Source: Moniliophthora roreri
Taxonomy: Eukaryota; Basidiomycota; Agaricomycetes; Agaricales; Marasmiaceae
Direction: 5' to 3'
NCBI GenBank assembly: GCA_001466705.2
Contig: LATX02000018.1
Span: 1-64,000 of the forward strand
Length of the DNA stretch: 64,000 nt
Below, piece by piece: positions 11,067-22,316 of the stretch. Under the pieces are notes generated by a model that was not told the DNA's origin, made no database searches, and saw only the letters and a program-made list of their open reading frames with translations. The translations under genes and the position numbers were made by a program. Numbering within the stretch: the stretch's first letter is position 1; each line of letters opens with the position of its first letter.

Positions 11067-13838
11067 ATGTCTTCCAGCTCCTGGAGGAGCCATAGTCAGA
11101 CAGCGGATGTTGTCGCGCTTTTGGACTCCATTTCAACTTCGGAGAAGTTTACTCAAGCAGTGCAAGGTCATCCCCTTCGCTCACAATGGGTCCCTCCTCC
11201 TCCGACACGCTTCGATGAGAAGAGGGACTCTTCACAAATGCACGAATTTATTTCAAGCCTTCAGATACCCAAGGTCGGAAACCTCAAATTTCCGGCCATG
11301 CTATTGCACCGTCTTGGCTCATTAATGGTCGAAGAAGATCTCAGAGAGAGGAAGGAAGACATATTCAGTGGCAACAACACGTACGTCTCTCAAGAATTTT
11401 GCTTGACTCTGGGCTGATAACGGGTCAGATTCCTACTAAACACATCAGGTTCTGGTAAGACTCGCCTTTTATTTGAAGGTCTTTGCGATAATTGGGGATT
11501 GTACTTCACGTCGCACCTCGACTCCGGCTCCCTCGGCTCCTCCGATCTTGAAGTTAATATAATCAAACATCTGCAAAAGAGGACTGATTTCGTTCTGTTT
11601 CCCTCTCTCCTTCCTGAACCCGATGCCACCCAAGCGATAGCCCTCAACGAACAGCATGCTCGTAGGCGCTCGAGCCACATCCTTCTATCGAGGCTATTGG
11701 TATTCAAATTATTCTTAGACCATACCAACGACCTCGGTGGTGTTTCCCAGGAACGACAAAAGTTCTGGTTGCACTTTCAACTGCGGCCCAACATTCAAAG
11801 TGAATGCGACAAGTATACGGAACACTTTGCAGACGTTTTCCTCGAGCTATCTGAAGCTCTTTCGGACGCAGAAGTTGACGATGCAATCATTGATGATGCG
11901 ATCGGTCAAACGGCAAGAGAAATACTCGTGGCTTTGGGAGGTTCGGCGAAGTTATTCGTTGTTCTCGACGAGGCCAATGTTGCAGCCCAGAACTGCGAAG
12001 AGTCCTTTCGCGACGATCATGGCAGATATCATCCGGTGCTTAAAGTCATGCTACAAACATGGCGAGAGCATCTAAAAGATTTGCCATTTTCCTTCGTCGT
12101 GGCGGGGACGGAAATACCTCAGCAATATTTTTGCGACCCCGAATGGGCGGATTTCATTTGGAGCTCTAACACGGGGGGTTTCAATAGCCAAGAATGTCAG
12201 AAGCATTATTCTCAACAATTCTTTCCGGATGATGTCTGGGAATCCATCGGGGAGGCCCTGGCACTTCGTATGTGGAGATGGATACGAGGAAGGTTCGAAG
12301 AATTGTCTCTCAATACGGCTATGATTGACCTCGTCCAGACATCGGTTCACAGCGGCTTTCATTGCAGTTTTGCTGGAGCACAGCTATGCAAAACCTCCGA
12401 CCTACTTAGACATGTTCGTGGAGCAAGGGACCGGATACTTTCCGCACGATGCAACTTATGATATACGGCCTCCCAGCGGCATACTCCCGTTTTTGCAGTT
12501 GGACTTCAGCAGGATGCGAATAGGTGGGGTTTACCTGTTGCGCACTTAATGGATGCCGCTTACATCTTTTTCAGACAGAGAACTTCGGTCTTACGTTCAT
12601 CTGGCTTTAATGGACACCTTATTATCTCCAGTAAATCCAGGCTACTCTGGTGACGCCATTAAGCTAGTCAACGAGGGCATAGGACGTTTCGTTGACTCTC
12701 GGTGTTTACATATTGTCGTCGACGAACCGCTCATCATTGCCCGAGCCGTGACGTGGTTCTCTGGCGACGAAGGAGAGATGCCTGCGTCGATACTCAAGTA
12801 CCAGTACTTTCTCGACCACTTGGTTGACCCTGCAATGGTCCCACGACATCCGCCTGCATATCTGACATTTGCACTGGCACTTGCTTTTTGCAAAAGCCGT
12901 CGCATATCCGATATCTTCGCACTCTCTAAACCTATTCCAATATGGTCAAGGCGTAACACCGACATCGTGGTTCTGAAACAAGATGGTGATAACGTGGTAG
13001 AGAGTCCTCTGCGACACGTGGATCGCATTCAGCGGACACTTGTCACCTATTCAACCACAATTGCCGATACGCTGTCATGGATGAGACACTACTACCGGAC
13101 ACCATTCTGCATCCATGTGACAGAAACTACCGCTACCCTTATTTTCGTCGTCAAACTCTCAAATAACACTCGCTTTTGGGCTATCATGCGAGTTCTTCAT
13201 TCATTAGCAGATGAAGATGTCGCTACCAAAATCCGGGATACTGCGCATGATCTACAAGCAGAAAACTTCTTCCGAGAGCCGGCAAGTCTTTTGTTCATTC
13301 TGGTATCTGTCCTTATTGATGATGTAGTTTCCAGGACACCGACAAACCATCTTCAGATATTCTAGACGCTCTGGACTCGCTTCCCAGTATCTGCCCCCAG
13401 GTTTGCCCGCATGGAGTCTTACCGGTCATCGCAGTCCTCGGGAAAGGCACAGAGGACATAAAACCAGATGTTCTTAATGGGTCTGACTCTTCCCGGGTCG
13501 CATTTGTCAGACTTGACGAGCTCAGTCAAGCGATGGATCTAATTCCCCAAGAGCAAATAGCCAAGCGGACTATTGACGCAATTACCAGGGATCCAGAGAA
13601 GGCCGAGGAAGAAGCTGGAGAAGAGGTCGAAGAAACGACGACTTGGACCAAGGTACATGCAGGCAAGGGGCGAGCTTCTGGCTCGAATCAGTCCAGATCC
13701 AGACGCCCTCGAGGTTTGAGCGTTGTACAGCGTGATACGCAGGCATCTGGACCGTCTCATGCAACTGCTTCGGGTACCTCACGATATAACTTGAGGCCGC
13801 GGAAAAAGCAAAACTTGCTAGTATTTCCTTCCCATTGA
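11067..13838 (+). CDS. B2: NTPase with pseudonuclease domain
   Basis: Exons 11067-11380, 11429-12292, 12339-12523, 12575-13281, 13335-13838 give 857 aa. Walker A LNTSGSGKT and Walker B FVVLDEANVA are intact. The pseudonuclease core (TATLIFVVKL, FWAIMRVLH) lacks the A-type aspartate and Q-x-K. Intron 4 is GC-AG (donor 13282). The tail differs: relative to B5, two bases are missing after the RPRKK codons (near 13809), so the protein ends RPRKKQNLLVFPSH instead of RPRKKCKTR. Exon 4 is nearly identical to that of B4, whereas exons 1-2 are more diverged, pointing to gene conversion. Confidence 0.85.
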
Positions 13839-14078
13839 ACCTTTGTAGTTCTTGTTTTAATGTTATTGTTCCTTTGCTTTCACATTTCTGGGTATTGTTG
13901 CATTATATCAACTGGCCTCGGCCAGGATGAAGCAACATTCAGCGTTCTGTCAGCTTGCCTTGTATACGTACACCGACATATAAACTGTATCTTTTGAAAC
14001 CGCTGTTGTAACTGAAAGCAATGTTACATAATATCTACAAATTGTAGTGTCCACTGATATATACTCTAGAGATCAATC

Positions 14079-17000
14079 CTAGTTGACATCCATATCATCG
14101 CTTCCTTGCGGTTCACCTTTCGTTTTGCCTTTGGCTTCCGCCTTTGATGCCAGCCTCGCAGATTTCCTTGGAGCTGGCAACAATGTCGAAGCCATGGCAG
14201 GCTCCTTCCCTTTCCTCATCTCGGAAACATCTTTCTCCTTCTCGTATTTGTAGGTCGTCCGTCTCTTTTCTTTGGGTTTAGTCTTGGCCGGTTGACTTGC
14301 ACGCACTTTAGTTTTGCCTCGTACTACTGGCCCTCGACTCTGAGTAATAACGGGCTGGGGCTGAATTTCCGAATTTGATCCGGGCTGAGACGGAGCGGTC
14401 GTGGCATTCATGGTGACAGCCCCAGATAACTGGGGTCCAGTACCACCTGGGTTTTGGCTCTGCATACCCATCGGAGATACAGTACCCACAAGGGTCGATG
14501 GTACAGAAGAGGACCTGTTGACATATAGGCGCTGACTTTCGAAAGGAGTCTGATCGTCGAGCTGGACGCTATAGTCGACCTCCAGACCCGGTTCAGACAC
14601 TTGGCTCTGAAGCACATCGCCTTGACTCTCTGGCTCTTCGCCTTCCCGGACTCGTAAGCCAGATGCAAGTCTGACTTCGTGCACCTCTCCCAGTAAGTGC
14701 GACCGTTTCTTTTTCTCGTACTCGATGAGAAGATTGGTTGGTGAGAGTGTCTTAGTCAGATTGACAAACATCTCCCTGTTCAAGGATGCCAGAGGGTGGC
14801 CATCCGTACGGTCTGGATCTTGCCAGTTCGGTTTGCGCTGCACGAACCTTTTAAGGTCGGCAATCGCTGGCCAACAGGCAACGACCCGTAAGCAGCTAAA
14901 ATGACCAGCAAATTTGCGAGTAGCGCGGTTTGGGAGATCTTCCATGGCACTTAGAATCCGGTTCCGTTTCCGCTTGCGTTCGGCAGCATCCTGAAACAGG
15001 AATACTCAAGGTCAAGATACATCCAGGAGAAATTGCCTCGTTAAATAGCCACTCACATTGTTAGGTGGTTCGGTATCGTCGAGGCTGTCATTTTCATCAT
15101 CCTATGAAGCCGGTGAGTCTTCAGGAGCTGGCAAGAGATAATTTTCCTCATACCAGGTACAAGCTGAAGCGCCTAGGCGTAGTAGTGTCGATAGCGCCAC
15201 TGATGGTTCCAGGTTCAAGATAGAGGAGGTTCCTATCTGTGTAGCCTTCGGTGTTATGCGGTACATCAGGAAGGGCAGGTTTTCCTTGGTGGAGTTTGCT
15301 CTGAACGGCGACCCATATGTACGACGTTGGTGCGTTGCCAGTGCTTTCCAGTTTCAGGACGAACATGATGTCTCCTGCTGCGGAGTTGTCGGGGAAATAA
15401 AAGGGTTCGGAATAACCAAAGCGGAGCCAACGCTCAAAGTCGCCCCTTGGATCCTTGCGGTCGTGAGCTCGTCCTAGGCTGCTGACACAGCCGAGGATGT
15501 GTCCAGGGGTTTTGCGGTTTGGAGAAATTTTCGTGACGCCTTCCTCGTAGTAAACTGTGTTAGTCGAAGGTCGAACATACGATTTAAGCGCAACCAATTT
15601 CGCGCGACGCTCGCACAGAGCATGTCCGTCATTCAGGAAATCGAATATTTTGCAGAGCGGGGTAAACTCGCTAAACGCCATCGCAAAGTAATAGGAAAGG
15701 TAGTGCTCGAATCCGTTCGTGGGATCTGTGGCATTATGAATTTCAACGGATTCAGCGATGTATTTGTAGAATGAAGGGCATGCTATGTTGGGATTGGCCC
15801 ATTTCAAGCACGAGAGGAGTATCAGTCGTTCATCCATCTGTATGGTGGACTGATACGATGGTATCCGAGCGAATCCGAACTGCAACAAGCTAGCGCCATC
15901 TTCACCTGGAAGACTTGATACAACTGACTTGAGTGTATATTCATAGACTGCCTTCAGGACGATCGATCGAAATTCGCTTTCTACACAAGCACTATACATC
16001 AGTTACAGGACGATAGTCATATCAGGACACCTACTATCGTCGCCTTTGAGGTGTTTCCAATCGGGGGCAGGAGCGCTCTTGATATGTTCGACTGGATAAG
16101 GCAATGGGAACGTCGTTTCCGTTATGGAGGCGGGATCATAGTCGAGAGCATCAAATTCGGCTGTTTTCAAAATGAACCAGTCTAACAATTGGTGGGGCTT
16201 GTAGTAGCAGTTCTCGATCAAGCAGGTGAGATATGCTGTAGTGAAGCGATATCTGCAGCGCAAAATAATGTATTAATCTGCAAGAGACTACCGAAAATGC
16301 ACTCACCTCCCTCTGAGCCAATGCCACATTCTGTCCATCAGTTTCCTCCCTAGATCTGTATTCAAAACCTCGGGTGGCACGTATTTCGCGACGTAAGCCT
16401 CTTGTTCCTCCCGCGAGTCGAAAGCCCCAGTCGCACTTGACTCAAGGAACTTGTGACTACGATGCTTGAATGAAGCAGACCCAACTGCCTCCGTCAGATG
16501 TTGAGCAGTAACACCGGTTCCAGTCACTATAAAACTCATATAGAGTCTTTTAGTGTAGGAAGAATTCAGTAAATCTGTCCATTGAAATACGATTTCTCGT
16601 AAAGTAGGCCTAAAGTCCACATTGTGGGCGGACATGAATGCGTGGCGAAGGCTGGAAGCCGCCTCCTGGGCTTCGTCAATGACGATATAAAAGTGCGATC
16701 GACCCGTTTGCCTCGCTACTTTCTGACGAATCGAATCCCGGACACGGATAATCTCCGCCTTCAACGCCTCCAGGTCAGAGGCCGTCGACCCCGAAAGTAA
16801 GCTTGCCAACGAAGCGAAGACATCTTCGTATTCTGGATGAAGGGATTCAGGATATAATTGGAGATAGAGCCATTTCCTGATGTAATGAGAGGAATCGCGT
16901 CGGGGTTGCTGCTGCTGCTGCTGTAGTTCCACTGAATGGAGAAACTGATTGAAGATGACAAGGCGAGCAAGCATGACTTCGTTGAGTTTTAACGCAGCAA

Positions 17001-17578
17001 CTTGACGGTTGATTTGGAGAGCAGCTTTGAACGCGTTATCTTCAGATACCACGCTGACAGTACGCAGGTCCTCGGTGAATCCAGGGTGATTTGAGATATC
17101 TAGTAATGCGTTGGGAAGATCCCGAGAGCCAATCAACGTGCCATCATCCTGGCAAACGAAGTAAAGGCCCCATTTGCGTAGCAGGCCCTCTAAAACTATT
17201 CTTGTTTTGCCTGAACCCGAGACGTTAATAAGCAACCTGCAGGGAAGTTTAGCTGCAAAGGAGCAGAAAAGGCGCGATCACTCACATGTGGCCGTTCGGT
17301 ACAAAAATCGAACTAAGGGAGCGGGGTTCCAACGATCCCAAATTATGAAAAAGAAGGTTAGGCCTGTTGGGATCACCAATAGCAGCTGCCAATTTAAGAT
17401 TGTCGAGGAATTGGAGAACTCTGGGGTCTAATGCTCGGCCACGGAACTGCTCGGCGGGAATCCATAAGTCCAATTTCGGGTCTTCGGGGTCTGAAACCAG
17501 TTGTGTGATAGATGGCCCAGCACGAATCATGAAACGGTTGATCTTCTCGGTCAGACTCGGAGTGGGTTCGGAAGCCAT
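14079..17578 (-). CDS. A3: NTPase-nuclease
   Basis: Exons 17578-17286, 17236-16307, 16252-16035, 15980-15154, 15101-15057, 14990-14079 give 1074 aa. Walker A LINVSGSGKT, Walker B IVIDEAQEA and the nuclease residues GDIMFVLKL and AVQSKLH are all present. Exon 2 contains a short glutamine run (VELQQQQQQP) encoded by a CAG-type repeat near 16909-16926, absent from A1, A2 and A4. Exons 3, 4 and 5 have the same lengths as in A2 (218, 827, 45 nt). The gene is head to head with B3 and tail to tail with B2 (240 bp). Predicted to be active on sequence grounds. Confidence 0.87.
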
Positions 17579-18201
17579 GGGGAATGGGTGAGGCGGGGTC
17601 GAAGAATGGGTTTGACTGGCGATTATGATGGGTACAGGGATGAGTCGAGCGTTAGTTACTTATATGTAGGGAGGCGAACACGTGTGAACGAACTTTATGG
17701 GCCTTTGTTCCCAAAGGTGCAGGTGTTGTTGCTTTGCCCTTAACGCTTTGACAGCCCTGTCCCTTGTTCTCTTTGTCTGCTAGAGCGCTTAGAGCGCTCC
17801 CGCTCTCAAAGTATGTTCGATAGATTCCCGGGAGTTGGCCTCCAGAGACCAGCCGTCAGTCAAATACAATAATAAATTGATTGATGACATACTCGTGCAG
17901 GCGAGAGATAATAAGATGTTGGCCGAGCTGAGTCGACATGAAGCCTACAAGTCCGCAGATGTAGGTGACTTGCCATAGAGTGCTGCCGGCGAGTCTCCGA
18001 GTCTATGTATGTGGGTCCTGGGTCCAACGTTGGTACGGTTATCAGTTTTGCTCACGTGCCGTTACGTCTAACACGGCTAACGTGTGACTCTCGTTGGTTG
18101 ACATCAACCATCGCGCCGCTAGCCATTTCTTTGGTATGTCTTTGTAAACACGTCTCAGTTACTATCTCAGTATCCAGTGCGGATAATTTCATAACTAGAA
18201 T
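17579..18201. promoter_or_regulatory. A3/B3 head-to-head intergenic region
   Basis: The 623-bp gap has a weaker version of the first box (cctttgttcccaaagg, 17702-17717) and a perfect second box (ccttaacgcttt, 17738-17749). A likely B3 5'UTR intron runs from the donor at 18134 (ttg|gtatgt) to the AG at 18197-18198. No other gene is seen. Confidence 0.55.
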
Positions 18202-20961
18202 ATGCCGAGAACTTCCTGGAGGACGCATACTCAAATTGCGGACGTCGTTACGCTTTTGGACTCCATCTCGACTTCCGAGAAATTCTCTCAGGCGGTGCAA
18301 GGTTTTCCACTTCGCTCAGCATGGGGGCCTCCCCCACCAACTGAATTTGATGAAGTGAGGGAGACTTCTGAAGTCCAAGCGTTTATCAAGAAACTTGGAA
18401 TACCCAATGTCGAGGACCTTGAGTTTCCCGCAATGCTTCTGTACCAACTAGGCTCATTCAATGCTAGAGAGGATCTCAAAGCGAGAAAGGAGGACATATT
18501 CAATGGAAGCCATACGTAAGTCTGGGCCGGGTTATCAATGACCGCCGGACTGATACCTGCCAGATTTCTCGTCAACACTTCAGGATCCGGCAAGACTCGC
18601 CTTTTGTTGGAAGGCTTGTGCGATGAATGGGGTCTATATTTTACGTCCCAGGTCGACTCTGGCTTGTTGGGCTCCTTCGATATCCAAAAGACCATGGTCG
18701 AACGTCTAGAGAACAAATCAGGCTTCGTTCTATTCCCCTCCTTGCTTGCCGAGCCTGAAGCTACACATGCGACACTTCTCAACACGAAGATTACTCGTAT
18801 TCACTCGAGTCTTGTTCTTTTATCTAGGCTATTGGTCTTCGAGGCATTCCTAAGCCAAGCCATTACACTTGGTGGTGGTGTTTCCCCGGCGCTGCGGAAA
18901 TTTTGGCTGCATTTTCAGCTTCGGCCTAATATTCAAACCGAAGACGAACAATTCACGGACCATCTTGCCGACGTTTTTCTCGATATTTGCGAAGCTCTTT
19001 TACGCGCGGAAGTTGACGATACGATCATCAATGATGTGATCGCTCAAACTTCAAGAAAAATAGTTACAATCTTAGGAGGGACAGCGAAGATATTCATCGT
19101 TCTCGATGAAGCCAACGTTGCGGTCCGGAGGTGCGAGGATTCATTTCGCGACGACAATGGCAATCACTATCCATTACTCAAAGCTGTGTTAAAGACATGG
19201 CGAGAGCACCTAAAAGATTCACCATTTGTCTTCATTATCGCAGGAACGGAAATACCCCAGCGGTATTTCAATGATAGCGATTGGATGGAATCCGTTTGGA
19301 ATTCGAACACAGGAGCATTTGATAATCAAATGGTCCAAAAGGGTTATGTCCAACAGTTCCTGTCGCACCAGTTATGGGGATCCATTGGGGACTCCTTGAC
19401 ATCCCGTATGTGGAGGTGGCTACGAGGAAGGTTCGCCTATATATATCTCGGGATATCTCCTCGCAACTGATCTTGCTGCAGACACCGATTCACGTCTGCT
19501 TACATTGCAGTTCTGCTAGAGCACAGCTACGCAAAGCCTCTTACCTACCTGGACATGGTCGTAGACCAAGGAACCGGATACTTTCCACAAGACGTTCCTT
19601 ATGATGTACGGCCTCCGCGCGACTTTATACCGTTCGCAAAGTTGAACTTCAGCAAAATAAGAACAGGTATGTGCTGTTCGCTATAGGAAGCTGGCGCTAT
19701 CTCATCCTATAAAGACCGAATACTCCGTTCCTACGTCCATCTCGCTCTAATTGACGCCTTGTCATCCTCGACGAACCCAGGATATTCCGTTGATGCCATC
19801 AAATTGGTCAACGAAGGAATGGGCCGTTTCACCGATACGCGGTGCTCACATATTGTCGTCGACGAACCGCTCATTATTGCTCGAGCTGTGACGTGGTTCT
19901 CTGGTAACGAGGGAGAGACGCCTGCCTCGATACTCAATTATCAGTACTTCATTGACCATCTGGTCAATCCAGAAATGTCACCACGACATCCACCCGCATA
20001 TCTAGCGTTTGCACTGGCACTCGCCTTCGGCAGAAGTCGTCGGATATCGGATATCCTCGCACTCTCTAAACCTATTCCAACATGGTCAAGACGTAACGCT
20101 GACATCGTAGTTCGGAAACAAGCCGGTGACGGTGTGATCGAAAGTCCAGTACGGCACGTAGATCGCATCCACCGGACACTTGTCACCTATTCAACCACAC
20201 TTGCCGATACGCTGTCATGGATGACACACCACCACCGGACTCCATTCTGCATCCATGTGACGGAGACTACTGTTACCCTCATTTTCATCGTCAAACTTTC
20301 GAATAACACTCGTTTTTGGGCCACCATGCGAGTTCTTCATTCATTGGCAGACGAAGATGTCGCTACCAAAATCTGGGATACTGCACATGATCTACAAGCA
20401 GAAAACCTCTTCCAAGAGCCGGCAAGTCCCTCATTCTATTCTGGTATCTGTCCTTATTGACGTTGTTTCCAGGACACCGAAAATCCATCTTCAGATATTT
20501 TAGACGCTCTGGACTCGCTTCCCAGTATCTGCCCCCAGGTCTGTCCGCATGGGGTTTTACCGATCATCGCAGTCCTCGGGAAAGGCATAGAAAACATAGA
20601 ACCAGATGTTCTTTATGGATCTGAGTCTTCCCGTGTCGCACTTGTCAAACTTGACGAGCTCAGTCAAGCAATGGATCTAATTCCCCCAGAACAAATAGCC
20701 GAGCGGATCATTAACGCAATTACCAGGGATCCAGAGAAGCCCGAGGAAGAAGCTGAGGAAGAGGTCGAAGAAATGACGACTCGGACCAAAGTACGTGCAG
20801 GCAAGGCGCAAGCTTCTGCCTCGAACCAATCCAGATCCAGACGTCCTCGAGGTTCGAGCGTCGTACAGCATGATACCCAGGCGTCTGGGTCGTCTCATGC
20901 AAGTCCTTCAGGGACCTCACGATATAACTTGAGGCCGCGGATAAAAAGCAAAACTCGTTGA
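18202..20961 (+). CDS. B3: NTPase with pseudonuclease domain
   Basis: Exons 18202-18515, 18564-19430, 19482-19666, 19715-20421, 20473-20961 give 853 aa. Walker A VNTSGSGKT and Walker B IFIVLDEANVA are intact. The pseudonuclease segment reads TVTLIFIVKL and FWATMRVLH, again without the acid and Q-x-K. Intron 4 is GC-AG (donor 20422). The tail ends SRYNLRPRIKSKTR. Downstream, the flank matches the prefoldin-5 3' end rather than the A-tail flank found behind B1, B2 and B5. Confidence 0.85.
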
Positions 20962-21228
20962 ATCTTTATCGTTATGACCTGACCTTGTTTTGATGTTATT
21001 GCTTTCTTTTGCTTTCACATTTCTGGATATTGTATTACTATTGTGTAGAAGAATATACTTTCACTTGCGGTGGTCATATGTTTCGACCTCAATTATCAAC
21101 TCAATACGGACACGAACAAGTAGAAGGATATGGATGAATAGCCTGCACATCATGCCTTCGTTGCACCTGAAGCTTGAGTCTGGGCTTCTAAGCTTCTGTT
21201 ACATTACATTGATAATAGCATCCGTATT
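20962..21228 (-). pseudogene. Prefoldin-5 3'-end relic behind B3
   Basis: The B3 3' flank aligns with the region between B6 and the intact prefoldin-5 gene (37670-38022, inverted). The coding relic begins at the old stop (tcatgc, 21150-21155), reads antisense with an early stop and a one-base shift in the VMQQKLKAQ region, and breaks off near 21228, where it joins a fragment of an A gene directly. It is a non-functional passenger of a B-gene duplication. Confidence 0.7.
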
Positions 21229-21790
21229 ACCGTTACTGCTCCATGCCCTGCTCCATCGACTGAAGGAACTGATTGAAGATAACAAGACGCGCAAGTAAAA
21301 CCTCGCAGAATCTCGAACGAGCTATGAGACGTTGGTCTTCAGAGCTATTTCAAGATCCTCACTCCCGGATGTGATGTTGATTGAGCGTAAGTCTCGAGCG
21401 AAACCGGGCTGGGAATGCCACCTAGCCACCTAGGGCATCGGGAAGATCCTTAGAGCCAATCAACGTGCCATCGTCCTGACAAACAAAGTAAAGCCCCCGG
21501 TTGCGTAGTAAACCTTCCCAAACAATCCTTGTTTCTCCCGAGCCCGAAACGTCGACTAGCAACCTGCGGAGAGTTGAGCGCGGAATGAAATAAAACAGAT
21601 TTAACCACCCACATATGACTAGTTGGCACAAAAATCGATTTGAGAGAATAAGAAAGCGCTTTACTCTCTAGTAACCCCGAGTCGTGGAAAAGATTAGGTG
21701 TGTGTGGTGCCGATGGCCGCTGGCAGCTTGACTTCTACCTCAGACCCCTAAAAACCCATAATTTTCTTCGCGCTGCGTGCGGACAAAGCA
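21229..21790 (-). pseudogene. A-gene head relic (psi-A) with Walker A K-to-E
   Basis: Only the header exon, intron 1 and the 5' part of exon 2 remain. Readable pieces are HDSGLLESKALSYSLKSI, then LLVDVSGSGETRIVWEG, where the Walker A lysine is glutamate, then a stop after LPDALGG at 21422. The header has a frameshift upstream of its last third. A later piece matching the exon 2 region FNQFLQSME lies near 21240-21300. The relic sits where the A partner of B4 would be and faces B4. Confidence 0.75.
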
Positions 21791-22316
21791 CCAACCTTCT
21801 ACTCGGGCCAACTACCACTGGCTTAGCATAATTTTAGAGGTCACGACTTTTTTGACGCAATAAGCGAGGGTGGAGGATGGAGGATGTATAGGGTCAAATT
21901 CCTTTAAGCTTATCGGTGGGTTTCGCGTTGAATGCCATCAGGTGGGTGAGAGTTACCTTCTCTGTTTCATTCCCAACCCGTGCCAGTGCTTACCAGGCTT
22001 AAACTAGCTGCCGAGACACGGTACGAAACAAGGACAGCCTTCGGAGACCTCTCGGAGGGACATTTTTCATCCTGATTTCCGCCTCAAAGGTCCTGCAGAA
22101 ATCTATTTTCATCCAGATTCACCTCATAAATTTCTCCGGGTCCTCCTCAGACATCTCGGGGTATAGCCGGGGGTCCTACAGAGACCCAATGGTCACACTG
22201 TGACGGGATGGGCTGTCGCCAAACAACGTATTGCTGGTGTTCTTCTGGTATGTGCCAATAATAATGCGCCTTGATACTTATCTCAATACACAAATGGATA
22301 TTCCTTTAGCTAGCAT
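21791..22316. other. B4 upstream region
   Basis: This 526-bp gap lies between the dead A head and B4. I see no gene. A likely B4 5'UTR intron runs from 22248 (ctg|gtatgtgcc) to the AG at 22308-22309. The two boxes of the intact pairs are not evident here. Confidence 0.4.

Noticed and set aside
20962..21228. Second functional prefoldin-5 gene
   Set aside because: Only the last part of the final exon is present, with stops and a frame shift.
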